Shown here in pieces: positions 33,941 to 45,649 of a stretch of DNA of 64,000 nucleotides. The DNA is from Berberis thunbergii (taxonomy: Eukaryota > Streptophyta > Magnoliopsida > Ranunculales > Berberidaceae), in assembly GCA_003290165.1 (NCBI GenBank), contig QNQO01005802.1, positions 124,001-188,000 of the forward strand, given 5' to 3'. Under the pieces are notes generated by a model. It searched no databases and was not told the DNA's origin. It saw only the letters and a list, made by a program, of their open reading frames with translations. The stretch's first letter is position 1; every line of letters starts with the position of its first letter. Position numbers and translations under genes: made by a program.

Positions 33941-36219
33941 ATGGCTCATGAAAAACTTCTTGATAATGCTATTTTGGCTGAGGCCTTGAAATTTTTTGAA
34001 GACATGTTGTCCGAGCCCGGTCTTGCATAAATCCGTACAAAGTTTGGGGTCCCTGTGTCACCTCCTGCCGATTTCATCTGTTTACATCATGGGATGCTCT
34101 AAACTAGAGTGCGTTTTTCAGTACTGGATGTGATTTGGGAGTTCTTGGATTTCTTAGAGATTCTTCCGGCTCAGTAAGGGCCTAATGGATATAGGATCAT
34201 ACTCATGATTCTGCTTTGTGCCAAGGAGGATGGTGTTAGCGTGACTCCGCGGGTGATCCAGTTACTGGTGTCTCCTCGGCTGAATAGCAACGTTGTCTAT
34301 AAGATGAAGTCGCCGAAGTGCTTCGATAAACTGCCTGATGATTTCAAATTCTGGCAGAAGTATTGCTTCTTGGGTCTTGCAGATTCGAAGTATTTTTGGT
34401 GCAGGGGTTGTCCGCTCGAGCGATAGTTCAGACCACTCCGTAAGTTCAGACTGCTCCATAAGTTCAATCCCTTTCTCGCGATTTTGATATGCTTGATAGC
34501 GAGCCGGCTGCTCATTACTTGTGTTCCCTTGCAGAAAGGTTTCCTACCACTCCTCTCACCTTAGAGGATCGAAACACCATGGAGATGTTTCGTGTCATGC
34601 TACAAAGGAAGGTGATCAATGTCATAAGAGTTTCCAACTTCATCCGTAGTGGGTTGTGGGACAACTGGCACGTTGCCCCCACTCTGTATCGTGAGTCGCA
34701 CATTAAGTTGGAAGATGGGGACCCTTCTAGGAAGAAGAAGGTTGTTGGGGCCAAAGTTCATGTTCTGTTCGATGTGGAGGAGCCGTTTGAGACGCTTGCT
34801 TCCTTCGTGAGGAAAAGGGCTCACATTAGAGTTGGGACATCTTTGGCATGAGCCACTCCAGTGAGAGAGAAGCGTGAGTATGCTGGACCTGTTGAGGCGG
34901 AGACTAATGTTTCCATCTTGGAGAAAGATTACTTGCGGTTGGAAGAAATCATGGACAGGTTAAACCTTAGTGACGCATAGGTAAAGGCTTTGAATGATTG
35001 TTTGGTGCAGGTCACAATGGAAGCTTCCACTGGTGTTGATTCGCGTGGGACCATTGTTGTTGGAGGTTCCTGTGAAGATTCGCCTGAGGTGGTAGAATCT
35101 TATCGCTCTACTGTTAATTCACCTGAATGTGGCTGTGGTACCGGCCGTGTCTCCTGTAGTCTGCATTGCTCACTGTCTCGTTCTAGGCCACAATTGATAG
35201 TGTAGGAGGATCCTTTGGATAATTTGTTCCTTCCGGATCCCATCGAGTCGTCTCGCAATAAAAAGTCGGCTGTTCTTGACAAAAGAAAGACCACGGAGGA
35301 GAGTCTGAGGACAATGGCAACCGTGAAGAGCGGCGCTGGCATAGTTCCCGATCAAGGAAGACTTCACCCAGTCGCACGGATAAACTTGTTTGCACCTGAC
35401 TTGGTAAATATGAGCTCACAAGTCTGACATCAAAAGGAGGATGTAGAGTATGCTTCGAGGAAACACATAAGCAGGCGCCACAGCTGGTTGATGGATCATG
35501 TTCCAAAACCTGAAGATGATTAATTGGAAGGATGCATGGATAAGAGTTTGAAATACCTTATGCTGGGTATGTCTCATATGAACCATGCAGCCGTTGTTGG
35601 AACGAAAGTCGAGGCAGCTCATGAGAGAGTATATACCTTAGAGTGTGTCTTCTTTCACATGCAGCTGCTGTATTCTGATGCGCTCCATGAAATCAAGCGA
35701 CTTAAGAAGCAGGCTGAGGAGAAGTGGTTGGATCAGTTAACCGTGGCCGCTGAGGCTCAGGGGGCTCGTTTGGAGGACCTCAAGCGTAGTCTGACGGCGG
35801 AGGTGTTCAAAAGGGACAGACTCAGGCAGGAGTTGAGTTGGGTCCGCCGAGAAGTCGAGGTTGCGCATAATGTTGCGGCTAAGGTGTGCTCTGAGTTGCA
35901 GGTTTTTGCTGAAGAGAGTGTTTTGAAGGAAGTTGATTGGGCTGCTGAGAAGCAAAAGTTGGAATTCGATGTGGAGTTCTACGCCTGCGAGGCGAGAAAG
36001 GCTGAAAACCAGCTAGAATTGGGGCGACATGAGCTTTGTGTTGTGAAGAGTAGTCTGGCCACAAAGCAGTCTCAGGTCGATGCGCTAACTGACAAATTGG
36101 AGCTACAGGAGCGTGAACATGTCGACGCAAATGTGCGAAAGGAAGAGTTTCTTCAGGAGCAAGGCAAGTGTGAGTTCCGTTGGGTTGTGGTGCTAATGAA
36201 GGAGGAGCCTCCGGAATGA
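33941..36219 (+). pseudogene. Antisense coiled-coil ORF of the Tat element, decayed
   Basis: The ORF runs opposite to gag/protease. From the ATG at 33941 one frame continues with stops to 34426 and includes VPVSPPADFICL, VIWEFLDFLEILPAQ and NGYRIILMILLCAKEDGVSV, resembling the domain catalogued as putative gypsy-type transposon protein. After a frame change near 34430-34490 a second frame runs to 36219, interrupted by stops at about 34849, 34978, 35202 and others. Its last part (35524-36219) is open for 231 codons and strongly alpha-helical with heptad-like charge (for example RLEDLKRSLTAEVFKRDRLR), a likely coiled coil. Extra antisense ORFs in this position are known in Tat-lineage elements; their role is not established. 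Confidence 0.65.
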
Positions 36220-36927
36220 GATCTTGGTCGATATAAGAAGATGTCATATGTTGATTTGTCTATTGCTTTTGCATCGTCGGATGAGAAAGATAATGTGGGC
36301 CCTGATACGCAGACCACGTAGCGTGTGGATGCTATCACTGCTCAATCTTTCACTAGGCTTAGTTCTTCTGTTTCTGTACATTCTCCTGGTAGGAAGTGAC
36401 ATTGGTGTAATTGTACCCCTTTTAGGTTGACCGCTAATAAAAACAATTTTTTCAGTAATGTGCTTGTTGTCTTTATTGTATGCTTTTTCCTTTTGCCTTG
36501 TCGTCATGCTTAGGCTGGTTGAGTCAATAGGATGCTTGATTGGTCTGTCTGCAATAGAGAACTTGATCGCTTTGTATTGTGAACGACTTGGGATCGTTGT
36601 TGCGTAGCAGTGTTCGATAATGGCCATATTGCATATAGTTTAGCTAGGGTTGCCCACGATGTGTCTTGTTCCCGAGGTAAGCTGCTTGAGGTTATCCTGT
36701 TTGTCTGATCGATCGATCGCGGAGTTGCTAATAGCGATTTGCAATGGCCGAGCTCACGTGTTGGAGCGTTCGTGCCGAATCAAGCGCCGTAAACTCGGGC
36801 TAGCATCCTAAATAGCTTTTTATCTAGGCATTGGCCGTACGATCTTTGTATCGGCGTGAATGGCCTTCGCGAATATTAGGATGTCAATCCGTTTGAGTGT
36901 GAAGACACTGATTTGGCAAGATTCATA

Positions 36928-37950
36928 TTTGACGACAAGGTTGAAGAGTTGTGGTCTCGTGGCAAGATGTTGAGATCAATGCGACACTGACTAGGCTCCC
37001 ACCTTCCGAATTGTGTATAGCCAAGCAAAGTGGACTACGGATTTGGGAAGTAAAAGTTTGGCGACCAGGTTGAAGAGTAGTGGTCTCGTGGCTAGCCGTC
37101 GAAATCAGTTTAGGGCTAACTAGGCTCCCATATTCCGAATCGTGTATGACCAAACAAAGTGGGCTACGGATTCGGGGAGTAAAAGTTTGACGACCAGGCT
37201 GAAGAGTAGTGGTCCCGTTGTAAATCATCGAAATCTGTTCATGGCTGGCTAGGCTCCCACCTTCTGAATCGTGTATGACTAAGCAAAGTGGGATACGAAT
37301 TCGGGGAGTAAAATTTGGCGACCAGGCTAAAGAGCAGTGGTCCCGTGGAAAGCCATCAAAATCAGTTCATGGCTGACTAGGCTCTTACCTTTTGAATCGT
37401 GTATGACCAAGCAAAGTGGGCTACGGATTCAGGGAGTAAAAGTTTGGAGACCAGGATGAAGAGTAGTGGTTCTGTGGCAAGCCGTCGAAATTAGTTCAGG
37501 ACTGACTAGGCTCCCACCTTTCGAATTATCTACACCCTCCCCGTGCGGTAGGGGCTACGAATTGGAGAGAAGTTTGGCGACCAGGCTAAAATATTGTGGT
37601 CCCATGGCAAGCCATCGAAATCAGTTTGGAACTAACTAGGCTCCCACTATCCAAATTATCTACACCTGAGTGCACCAAGCTACAAATTTGGGAGGGTTCG
37701 GCGGCCATGCTGAAAAGCAGCGGTCCCGTGGCAAACCGTCATAATCAAATTGTGGCTGACTGGGTTCCCACCTTCTAGATTATCTACACCCTCGCAGCGT
37801 GGGCTACAAGTCCAGATTTGGTGATTTGGCGCCCACACTGAAAAGTAACGGTCCCGTGGCGAGCCATCGAAATCAGTTTGGGACTGACTAGGCTCCCACC
37901 TTCCAGACTATCTACATCCTCGCAGTGGGGGCAACAAATTCAAGTTTTGA
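36928..37950. repeat. Tandem array of eight ~128-bp units
   Basis: Units start at about 36928, 37057, 37186, 37314, 37443, 37573, 37697 and 37825. Each has (T)TTGGCGACCAGGCTGAAGAG, then TGGTCCCGTGGCAAGCC, GACTAGGCTCCCACCTT and a GGGCTACGGATT-like end. The first five agree best; the last three share a variant centre with TTATCTACACC. The array lies on the 3' side of the minus-oriented Tat element. Confidence 0.9.
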
Positions 37951-38339
37951 TCAGAGGTTTTCATTGCTAGTCGTCACCAGCTAGGCTTACCTGATTAGGT
38001 TCGGCGATCATTAGTCGCAAAGGGGGACAATGTTCCTTGGCAAGTCGTCGTTATCAGGTGTGATAGCGCTGATTAGACTCCCACTTCCTAAACTGACGAT
38101 GCCCACGCTGAGCGGATGAGGTATCGGGTTGAACCAGAAACTGTCGTCATCAGTTTTGGCTGACTAAGCTTGCATGGTTTGGAAAGAAGTTTCGCTTGTT
38201 GGAGGGTATGTGAATTTAGTGGTAGCATAGTGTGGACGAAGTTACCTTGAATCAGCAGGTGATCTATAAGTACAACCCGTAAGTCAGGATCGACTAAGAT
38301 CTCTTAATGTTTGTACCAAACATGCGACAAAATGTTGTT

Positions 38340-39400
38340 TGAATAATGGGCTGAGCCCATGGGCCCGCAAAGGAGGGACTATGGCGTAGTGTGCTACGTG
38401 TACATAAATTGCATGGTAACACGTGTACGACATAGGTTGTGTGACGATTGAGTATCAGTTACTCCCCCTGAATTGAAGGGGTTGCGTGCAGCGTCATTAA
38501 TTTGAATGACGTGGTCTACGCAATTTTCTTGGGAATCGTCGTCTCCTCATTTCCCATATCGTATTCAATGCTTGACAGTTAATGCTGAAATGCTCGCTTG
38601 GTGAATCATCATGTCTATATAATGGTGTTTTTCAATCGTTGTAGGCACTATATTTCACAGAACTTATCTTCTATAATGTTCTCACTTGAAGAGAGTGTTT
38701 TGGGTTTTCCAAAGGCTGAAGATGGATCTTCGTCTCTAGAGTCTCCGAATGTTTTGACATTCGCAAAGGTCAGGCTCAATAATAGTTGTCGTTATGCGTG
38801 GTCACCTGCTATGGGTGAGCATGTAGTTGATTTACTGAGGTCTCGTAATTTCTTCTCATTTCGCAGAGAAGTAGTACGTATTTACTACCAAGGGAGATGC
38901 CTTGGTGTTATACCGTACCACTTGTGTCTTTGTGTGTTCGGATCCCGCTGTTGACCGATGGCTGATCGAAGTGTTGGTTGATGTGCGTTGCCTTCGAGTG
39001 TGGTAGCTCTCAGTCACACCTTCCATCGCATTTGTGAAAAGTGGTATCTCTTGACGATGTTGTGAGATTGTGACTGCGACGCTGCTTGTGGCCATCCTCA
39101 TTTTCCTTCTTCTAAGCCCTTTGAGGAGGTTGGCTAAACGGTGGGATGTCTCTTGAGAAAATCAGCAGCTAGTCGTGAGGTCTACAACGATATTGTATTA
39201 GCACTGTCCTTAAGTGATTTGACGGAGCAACTTGATTACTTAGTCCTTTCAATCACCTCTTACACTTCATTGTTGTTTTCGGAAGGGGTCGAACAACTTT
39301 TATATTTGTTATCACTGGCAAATTACTCGCATCGGAGGGTTTGCAAGTTTTCGTCGGACGTTGTATGTAGCAGAATTTTCCAAGCGAGTCTTTTACTTTA
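38340..39400. other. Second LTR-like border and antisense-type ORF inside the Tat element
   Basis: At 38453-38469, GTATCAGTTACTCCCCCTG repeats the left border of the Tat element (ATCATCAGTTACTCCCCCC at 33112). The preceding sequence ends like its LTR, with CACGTGTACGACATAGG and GACGATTGAG. To its right are a TATATAA box (38614) and an open frame starting at 38676 (MFSLEESVLGFPKAEDG), placed as the antisense ORF is placed at 33941. This may be the 3' end of a related nested element. Confidence 0.45.
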
Positions 39401-39899
39401 GTTCGCACTGTATTCAGACATTCAGTCTTTTGTATCCGTTTCAGGGCGTTCGTAATATGTAGTCTCTTGTAACTGCCTCAAGGTGTTTGTTGTTACATCT
39501 TTCTAATAATCAATAGAGTTTGTTTTTCGTAATTCCCCATTTATTTCTTAAATGGTTGCAAATCACATAAGCCTTTTGAGAACTAGAACTCAATATTGAC
39601 TATGGAAAGGGAGACAAACAACTTAAAGAAAATTAATTGTTGACGGAGAAAAACTGATCATGGCCTTAAAGTGAATTCAAGTTGCTCTTCGGGGATCGTT
39701 TTAGCGGACTGTCGAGGCGTTACATAGGTCACTAAAGAGTAAACCTTGCAGAGGGGCAAATCTCTGCGTAGACAAAATGTCGGGGGGATGTGTTCCCGCT
39801 TGCCATTGCCTTTACGACTCGCTGGGCGAAAAAGCTAATTGCTCCTGTACCACTCAAAAATGGTGTCTCTCTTATCTTTTAGTCTTGCACTGGATCAGG

Positions 39900-40315
39900 C
39901 TGTTCTGCATGATGTCACTGGATCTGGGAGTACTCTATTTGTTTCAGAGCGGCGTTGTGGCAACCTCGTGCCGTAGGTTGGTCCCCACGTATTGTTTCTT
40001 TCGAGTGGCTAGCAATATACTTAATACACTAGTGAAGGGTATATACCACTACTTCCATCTGGTGGAGCCAATATTTTCCAGGATGAGATTGTATGATGAT
40101 GGTGCGTCTACCACCATGAAGTCCAAAAATAGGACTTTCCTAAGTTGCGGTTCTCCTGCTATCGTAGGCAACCTTATCTTTTCGATTGGGAAGCACTTCT
40201 CCCCGTAAAATTTGATTAGCGGGTGTTCTGAAGATGTCAGGTTTTCCTCCTTGAAGTCCATGCTGCGGAATGTGCTGTAGAACAGAACGTTAAGTGAACT
40301 TCCTGTGTCAACCAT
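39900..40315 (-). pseudogene. Tat-type retroviral aspartic protease relic
   Basis: Minus-strand frame with MVDTGSSLNVLFYSTFRSM, containing the catalytic DTGSS motif, then EKCFPIEKIRLPTIAGEPQ and FMVVDAPSSYNLIL, the usual spacing for Ty3/Gypsy Tat proteases. The frame breaks near 40050; a continuation towards 39900 is recognisable only with frame changes. No reverse transcriptase follows where it would be expected. Confidence 0.75.
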
Positions 40316-40429
40316 ATCTCTCTTTACCTCTCACCTTGCTATGGAGACTAAGATGACTAAGGCGTCGTTATGTGGCGTTTGGACTCCTTCGAGGTCCTTA
40401 TCTGTAAAAGTCAATGTGGGAATAGGGTT

Positions 40430-41982
40430 TTAGACCCTTGAGTGGTATATGTGTCTGTCCTCATCCGCTGATTGTGTCTGCATATCCAGTGGTGTCCACT
40501 TGCGAGACATGTGTGACTGGTCTTCATTTGGTTTGACTCCATGAAAAACGTATATTATCCCTGGAGTCTCATTTTCTATTTTTTTTAACTGACTCTTCCT
40601 TTCCTTTGTCTGATCCGCTGGCTTCTCGGACTGCAGAAACACTTTCAGTTTGCCCTTGCGGATCCAGCACTCAACCTCTCATCTCAAACTCTTACAATCA
40701 TTGGTGTTGTGGCCACTTTCTTTGTGGTACGCATAGTACTTGACGTTGTCGCGCTTGGCGGGGTCTTCGCGTGTCTTTGGGAGCCACTTAAGTTCGTCCT
40801 AGTTTTCATTGATTTGAGTACGTCTGACAGGTAAGCGTTTAGGGGAGTCACTGCTCTGGATCCAACGTAGTTTTACGATTTTTTCGACCTGAACAGACCA
40901 GGGTCTGGTCTGTTGTCACCGCGCTTCCTCTTGCTTCATTCCTCATCTGGGGGTCTTTTTTCCTCCTTGTCTCTAGGCGAGGAGGGCCTCCTGTCTCATT
41001 CGGTTTCCCTCTTTGAGGTCCTTGACTCTTCGAGGGTGATGTGTCAATGGATGCTCTTGAGGAGCCCGCCATGTCTAGAGGGGGCTCCAGGGTGAGATCT
41101 TCATAGAGCTTTCCCTCTTTGAGGCTAGCAGTGAAGGTTGTTACAGTTGTATCGTCACTGCACCCGTCTATGAGGGTCAGGTCATTGTTGACGCGTGTGA
41201 CGTACTCTAAGAGTGTCTCACCGGACCTTTGCCTCAGGGAGAGTATGTAGTACGGGCCTTTTCGGAAGCGTTGGCTTTCAACAAAATGGGTCAGAAATTC
41301 TTTCGCCAAAGTTTTGAAGGAATCGATGAACTTCGATGGAAGGCTATGGAACCATGTTAATGCGAAACTTTTCAGACTAGTGGCAAATGTCCTGCACATT
41401 ACGGATTCAGATCCCTCTTTAAGGGCCATTACGTGCTCGTAATGGTGCAGGCGGTCGAAAGGACCAGTGGTTCAATCGTAGAAGTCGAGTTTCAGAGGAG
41501 TGAACTTCCTCGGTAAGGCCTCGTTCACGATTCAGTCCGCAAATGGCAGGACGGAGAAGCGATACAGTACGTCCAAGTCGTCCGCTCCTTTACAGACGGG
41601 GTCCCAGGGCCAAGCCTTTTGCCCTGGCGTTGAACTCAGTGTTAGCCGCGCAGCCTCCTTTAGTCCAATAGGAACTGGCGGGTGTTTGATTTTTCTGCGC
41701 TTGCTCTCTATCATCTGTCGGAGGCGGAGGTATGTGCTGCTCCTTGTCTCCATTGGCGAGTGGTGGATTTTGTCACATGAAAGCCTCTACTGCTTCGGCG
41801 ATCCGCTGTATTTGGGATGCCTGCATATCGACTCTGGGGTATGTCGCTGATGTCCTTGGTACGGGAGCGCGAGTTGGTTGCGCGTGCAAGAGAGGAGCTG
41901 CTAAAGAAGGCGGTATAGGGACAACTGGAACGTTCAACGTGTCCCCTAGTTCTTCGTTGTTACGTGACCTGGTGGTCATCAT
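40430..41982 (-). pseudogene. Tat-type gag relic
   Basis: A start at 41982 opens with MMTTRSRNNEELGDTLNV and continues through frame changes and stops to a well-preserved gag core (41429-40848): MCRTFATSLKSFALTWFHSL, then SFKTLAKEFLTHFVESQRFR and LRQRSGETLLEYVTRVNNDL. This is the plant retrotransposon gag domain. A downstream segment (40642-40430) may be the C-terminal part. A stop separates it from the protease region. Confidence 0.8.
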
Positions 41983-42042
41983 TTCTCTGTGTTTTGAAAG
42001 GAGATGACGCTTAGTGTAAAGTTACGAGCTATGTTGTCCTCA

Positions 42043-42056
42043 CAGATGGCGCCAAA
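42043..42056 (-). promoter_or_regulatory. Tat-type primer-binding site
   Basis: On the minus strand TTTGGCGCCATCTG begins two bases inside the 5' LTR end. TGGCGCC-type sites are the rule in Tat/Athila-related Gypsy elements. Confidence 0.65.
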
Positions 42057-42057
42057 C

Positions 42058-42745
42058 TGATGCAGTTGTTTTTTGCTCCCTGCTTTGATCTGGTTCCTGC
42101 TGGCCCATTGACCTGCACAAGTAGCACATGTGAGTCACGGACCACCAATGTGGTGGTCGATGACACTCTGATGCTTAAGTCAGACATGGCTCTGAGGAAG
42201 GTGTAATGATGTAACAGTGAATTTGTAGCGTACCTTAGCTTACCAACCTCATGTCTTATTTATAGTGCAAGAAGTTATGGTTTAATCAGGTCATCGTAGG
42301 CGTAGATTAGGGAGGAGATCTTCGTGGAGATCCCTATCTAATTATGAGTCGTGTTGTAGGAGGAAAATTCCATGTTAGCTCTGCGCTCCTAGATATGCGA
42401 GAGATAGTTCCCAATCAATGAGCATTCTGTATAAGGGAGGGTCCCTGTGTGAAAGATACTCTGGTGTTTGCTTTTTAGTTGGGAGGAAAGAGTAGTTGTA
42501 GTTACCCTTCCAAAGCAGATCTTCGAGATACTTGCCTAAGGAGGGTTTACGGGTATTGAGGACATATGTGAGACGTGTGGGCCTAGTGTGTTGTGTGAGT
42601 CCGGGTCCGCTTGGCAGATTGAATTGAACAAGCTTAGAACCGCTTGAGCCTGTTCAGTATTGGGCTGGTGCTGGGGTCTGTATTTTTTCGAAATTATCAC
42701 GACACATGTGCGACTCAGGAATGTGATTGCTTTTATGTATCATCA
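42058..42745 (-). repeat. Tat-type 5' LTR (right copy)
   Basis: 688 bp, the same length as the left LTR, with ends TGATGCAG and TATCATCA. Followed by ATTAT, which nearly matches GTTAT before the left LTR. Confidence 0.85.
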
Positions 42746-43984
42746 ATTATAATTACAATCAGTCGTCCAAACTTTCAAAATATGTTAACAAAACCATGAT
42801 GAAACATCCGACTAGGGTTCAAGAGCTTAGATGACGATGATTGTGTGTTAGTCATATTGTTGATCGGAGTTAAAGAGATATTTTGTTCGGTAGTGTATTG
42901 CACGGCTGTGGTGGAATTGATTTTCCAAATATATATAACCCAACATAATGATGGTTAACGAAGAAAATGTTTCATGGTTAAGATAAAATTCTACAAAAAG
43001 TTCATCATTGGTGCCATCCGAGGTCGTACTTTTGTTGTCAATTTCACCGGTTGCATTGGCTCATGACATTTTGATTACTAAAAGTGTGTTCGTCAAACCC
43101 AATCCTAAGGTCAGAGGAATAAATCACTTATTTATCATCCTTGGGTTATTGTTTTGTTGATTTACCTCATTTATCATTTCTTGACAACTTGTAAAAAAAG
43201 TTATATGATGAAAAAAAAAACTTTCAAAATGATTCATTTTCATATTTGACTATAATTACGATAATAAAATAGTTACCAATATTTATAAGAATGATATGAA
43301 TAAATGCCATTCACACTCACTAATTGGAAAAAAAAAAAAAAAAAAAAAGCCAATATCCCAATACCAAAATCACACTATTTAAAATAGTATTAACTCCATA
43401 TCTTCACAACATTTCTTTATTTTCCACAAGGATTGTGATTTTGTTTTTCGAGATAATTTCGGTTAGTTGATTTTAAGAAATATTTTGTTGTGTATAAAAA
43501 AACGTAAAACTTTTGGTTGTAATTTTGAAGTTACCAATATAACTTCGGCATTTTAAACTCTTATATACTACATAAAGAGTACCGACTCATAATGTCATAC
43601 AAACAATATACTGCTTAAGAATCACTTATATTACAAAATTTTAATACTAAACTAAGGTTAAAACGAGTTAAAATGTAGGCAAATTGAGATTGGCTTAACA
43701 AAACAAATGACTATTTTGAATTTCGAAAGAAATTTCGGTAACTCGAAAATAAGAAATATCTTGTTAAAATTTGATATTTTTCGAGAAATCACATTCCTTG
43801 ATTTTCCCTAACAAAATAGTCTTATATCAAGTTAGATCAACAAACAAATGAAATCGCTATAATAATAATCGATCGCCCCAACTCCCGGAATATGTTAACT
43901 AGACTCGTGATAAATGATGATTACTTTGTGTCAATGATCTTATTAATTGGAGATGTGAAAATGTTTTATCGAATGGCAGATTGC
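42746..43984. other. AT-rich spacer
   Basis: No gene, terminus or repeat pair recognised apart from a poly(A) run near 43329. Confidence 0.4.
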
Positions 43985-44180
43985 AAGGTTGCGGTAGTAT
44001 GTGCTCCTCACGTGCCTCTTGAAACTTCACAAATTTAGAGTTGGGTGGTGGTGACAGTCGAAGATGGTGGTGTTGGTGGGTTGGAGATCGTCCACTGGTG
44101 CTGACCTAACTTTGTAAGGGGTTGAGGTGGCGGTGGCTAAATTATGAAGAAAGGTTGAAGAAGATGAAATGAGAAAGAGG

Positions 44181-45090
44181 TAGGGTTGAAAGTCGAATCG
44201 AAGGTTCGGTCTTTTGCCCAAACCAAGAACTGAACCGACTTTTATCGGTTTCAAATTTCTTAAACCGATACTGAACATTAAGAAAACCGAACCGATCTTA
44301 ATTTATATAAATCACAGACCAAACCGATTGACTAAAATGTTACTAAAACTGAAATAAAACCGAAACGACTAAATTAAACATATTATATTAGTTTTACATT
44401 TAATATATATTATTTACTATATTTATTCGGTTGGTTCGGTTATATTGGTTTAAATCACTTAAAAATCAAAAACCGAATGGACCATATTGGTTTTGAATTT
44501 TCTAAAATCGAAATCGATCCTAAACCGAATCGATCGGTTTAATCGGTTCAATTGGTTTCAAGGATTGTGATTTCGTTATTCGAGTTATATTCAGTCTCTT
44601 AATTTTAAGAAATATTTCATTGTGTAAAGAAAAAACGTAAAAATTTCAAGGATTCATGAAATATATAATGAATTTCGAGTCTATATTAAATATGTGAAAA
44701 AATAATATGCAAGTAAATAAATGTATTAAACACATTAAATGAAACCAAAATACTTCTAATTAGAAAATCAAGGGATAGTTTAATAAATCAATATATAAGT
44801 AAAAGAAGTGATAATTAGGAAATTAGGTGATTCAAAAAGCAATAAATAATTAGAAAAAAAAAAGTCAAAATTTACAAAAATTTTCGAAATAAATCCTCGA
44901 AAAATGTTATTTTTAGTATCTCATTTTTTGTATTTTTACGAAAAAAAAATTTACAAAAGACTCTCGAAATAGTGAAATTTTTTCTTTCGTCCTTTTTTCT
45001 TTTCGTAATTTCAAAAAAATAAAAATTTCGGTGAAATTTCGTATAATTTCGCGAAATCACAATTCTTGGTCGATTTTTTGTTCAACCCTA
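44181..45090. mobile_element. hAT-like element rich in CCGAACC motifs
   Basis: Ends TAGGGTTGAAAGTCGAATCG and, from the right, TAGGGTTGAACAAAAAATCG. Flanks GAAAGAGG and TACAGAGG match at 6 of 8 bases. Copy A of the host repeat has no insertion here, which supports the boundaries. Subterminal zones repeat AACCGAACC/GGTTCGGTT motifs. No transposase. Similar in plan to the element at 55460. Confidence 0.7.
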
Positions 45091-45406
45091 TACAGAGGGG
45101 GAGAAGAAGGCATGTGCAAGGTTTTGAAAAAGTACTCAACTTTTTTAGGGACTAAAGAGGAAACATATAACTTTTTTGGGTAACATCAAACTATTTTTTT
45201 TAAATTAAAAATAAAATGTCAAAAAATGTTGGGATTGGAAGTTCTAGTGTTTTGTTTTTTAAATAATAACTTTATAAACATGTACGTTCATCGTTGAATC
45301 CCATGGTTAATAACTTTATAAACATGTAAGTTCATCGTCCCATGGTTAATAACTTTATAAACATGTAAGTTCATCGTTGAATCCATGATATTAGACTTGA
45401 GGATTT

Positions 45407-45649
45407 TTTTTTTTTTTGAAAGGCAAGCAAGGTTTTTATAGGATCCCAGAATCCATAAAGATGTCGCAAGCTGGGTTTGAACCCATGACCTAGTGGTACC
45501 ATTCGTCAAACTCTAACCGTTGAGTTGTCATGCCATTGACTATTTTTTTTTGTAAAGGCAAGCGTGCCGCTGGTGGGTATAAAATCCAAGACGTAGGGGT
45601 TAGACCACCACAGCCTTAACCATCCAACCAAGCTACCATTGGTTGCAAA
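45407..45649 (-). mobile_element. Dimeric tRNA-derived SINE
   Basis: A perfect 15-bp direct repeat TAGACTTGAGGATTT (45392-45406 and 45650-45664) flanks it. On the minus strand the first unit has an A-box-like TAGCTTGGTTGGATGGTTA and ends GCTTGCCTTTACAAAAAAAA. The second unit (from about 45540) has CTCAACGGTTAGAG (A box) and GGTTCAAACCC (B box) and ends GCTTGCCTTTC followed by a run of about 15 A. Two pol III-type halves with the same tail sequence make a dimer. Copy A of the surrounding repeat is empty at this site. Confidence 0.8.

Larger units (their letters stand above)
32430..42745 (-). mobile_element. Ty3/Gypsy (Tat-type) retrotransposon
   Basis: Two 688-bp LTRs (32430-33117 and 42058-42745) both run TGATGCAG...TATCATCA. 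On the minus strand the right LTR is 5': next to it is a PBS-like TTTGGCGCCATCTG, then gag and protease relics. The left LTR is preceded by a purine tract (complement of ACTCCCCCC at 33121). The flanks GTTAT and ATTAT differ at one base. There is no recognisable reverse transcriptase or integrase. Between the protease and the 3' LTR come tandem repeats and an antisense ORF, as known for the Tat lineage. A hAT-like element lies at 33193-33758, and a second LTR-like border near 38459 suggests further nesting. Confidence 0.8.

Noticed and set aside
36928..37950. Regular repeat array considered as CRISPR
   Set aside because: Units are ~128 bp and repeat throughout, with no short repeat/unique spacer alternation, in a plant retrotransposon.
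39777..40208. 143-codon plus-strand frame
   Set aside because: It is antisense to the Tat protease relic and shows no motif of its own.
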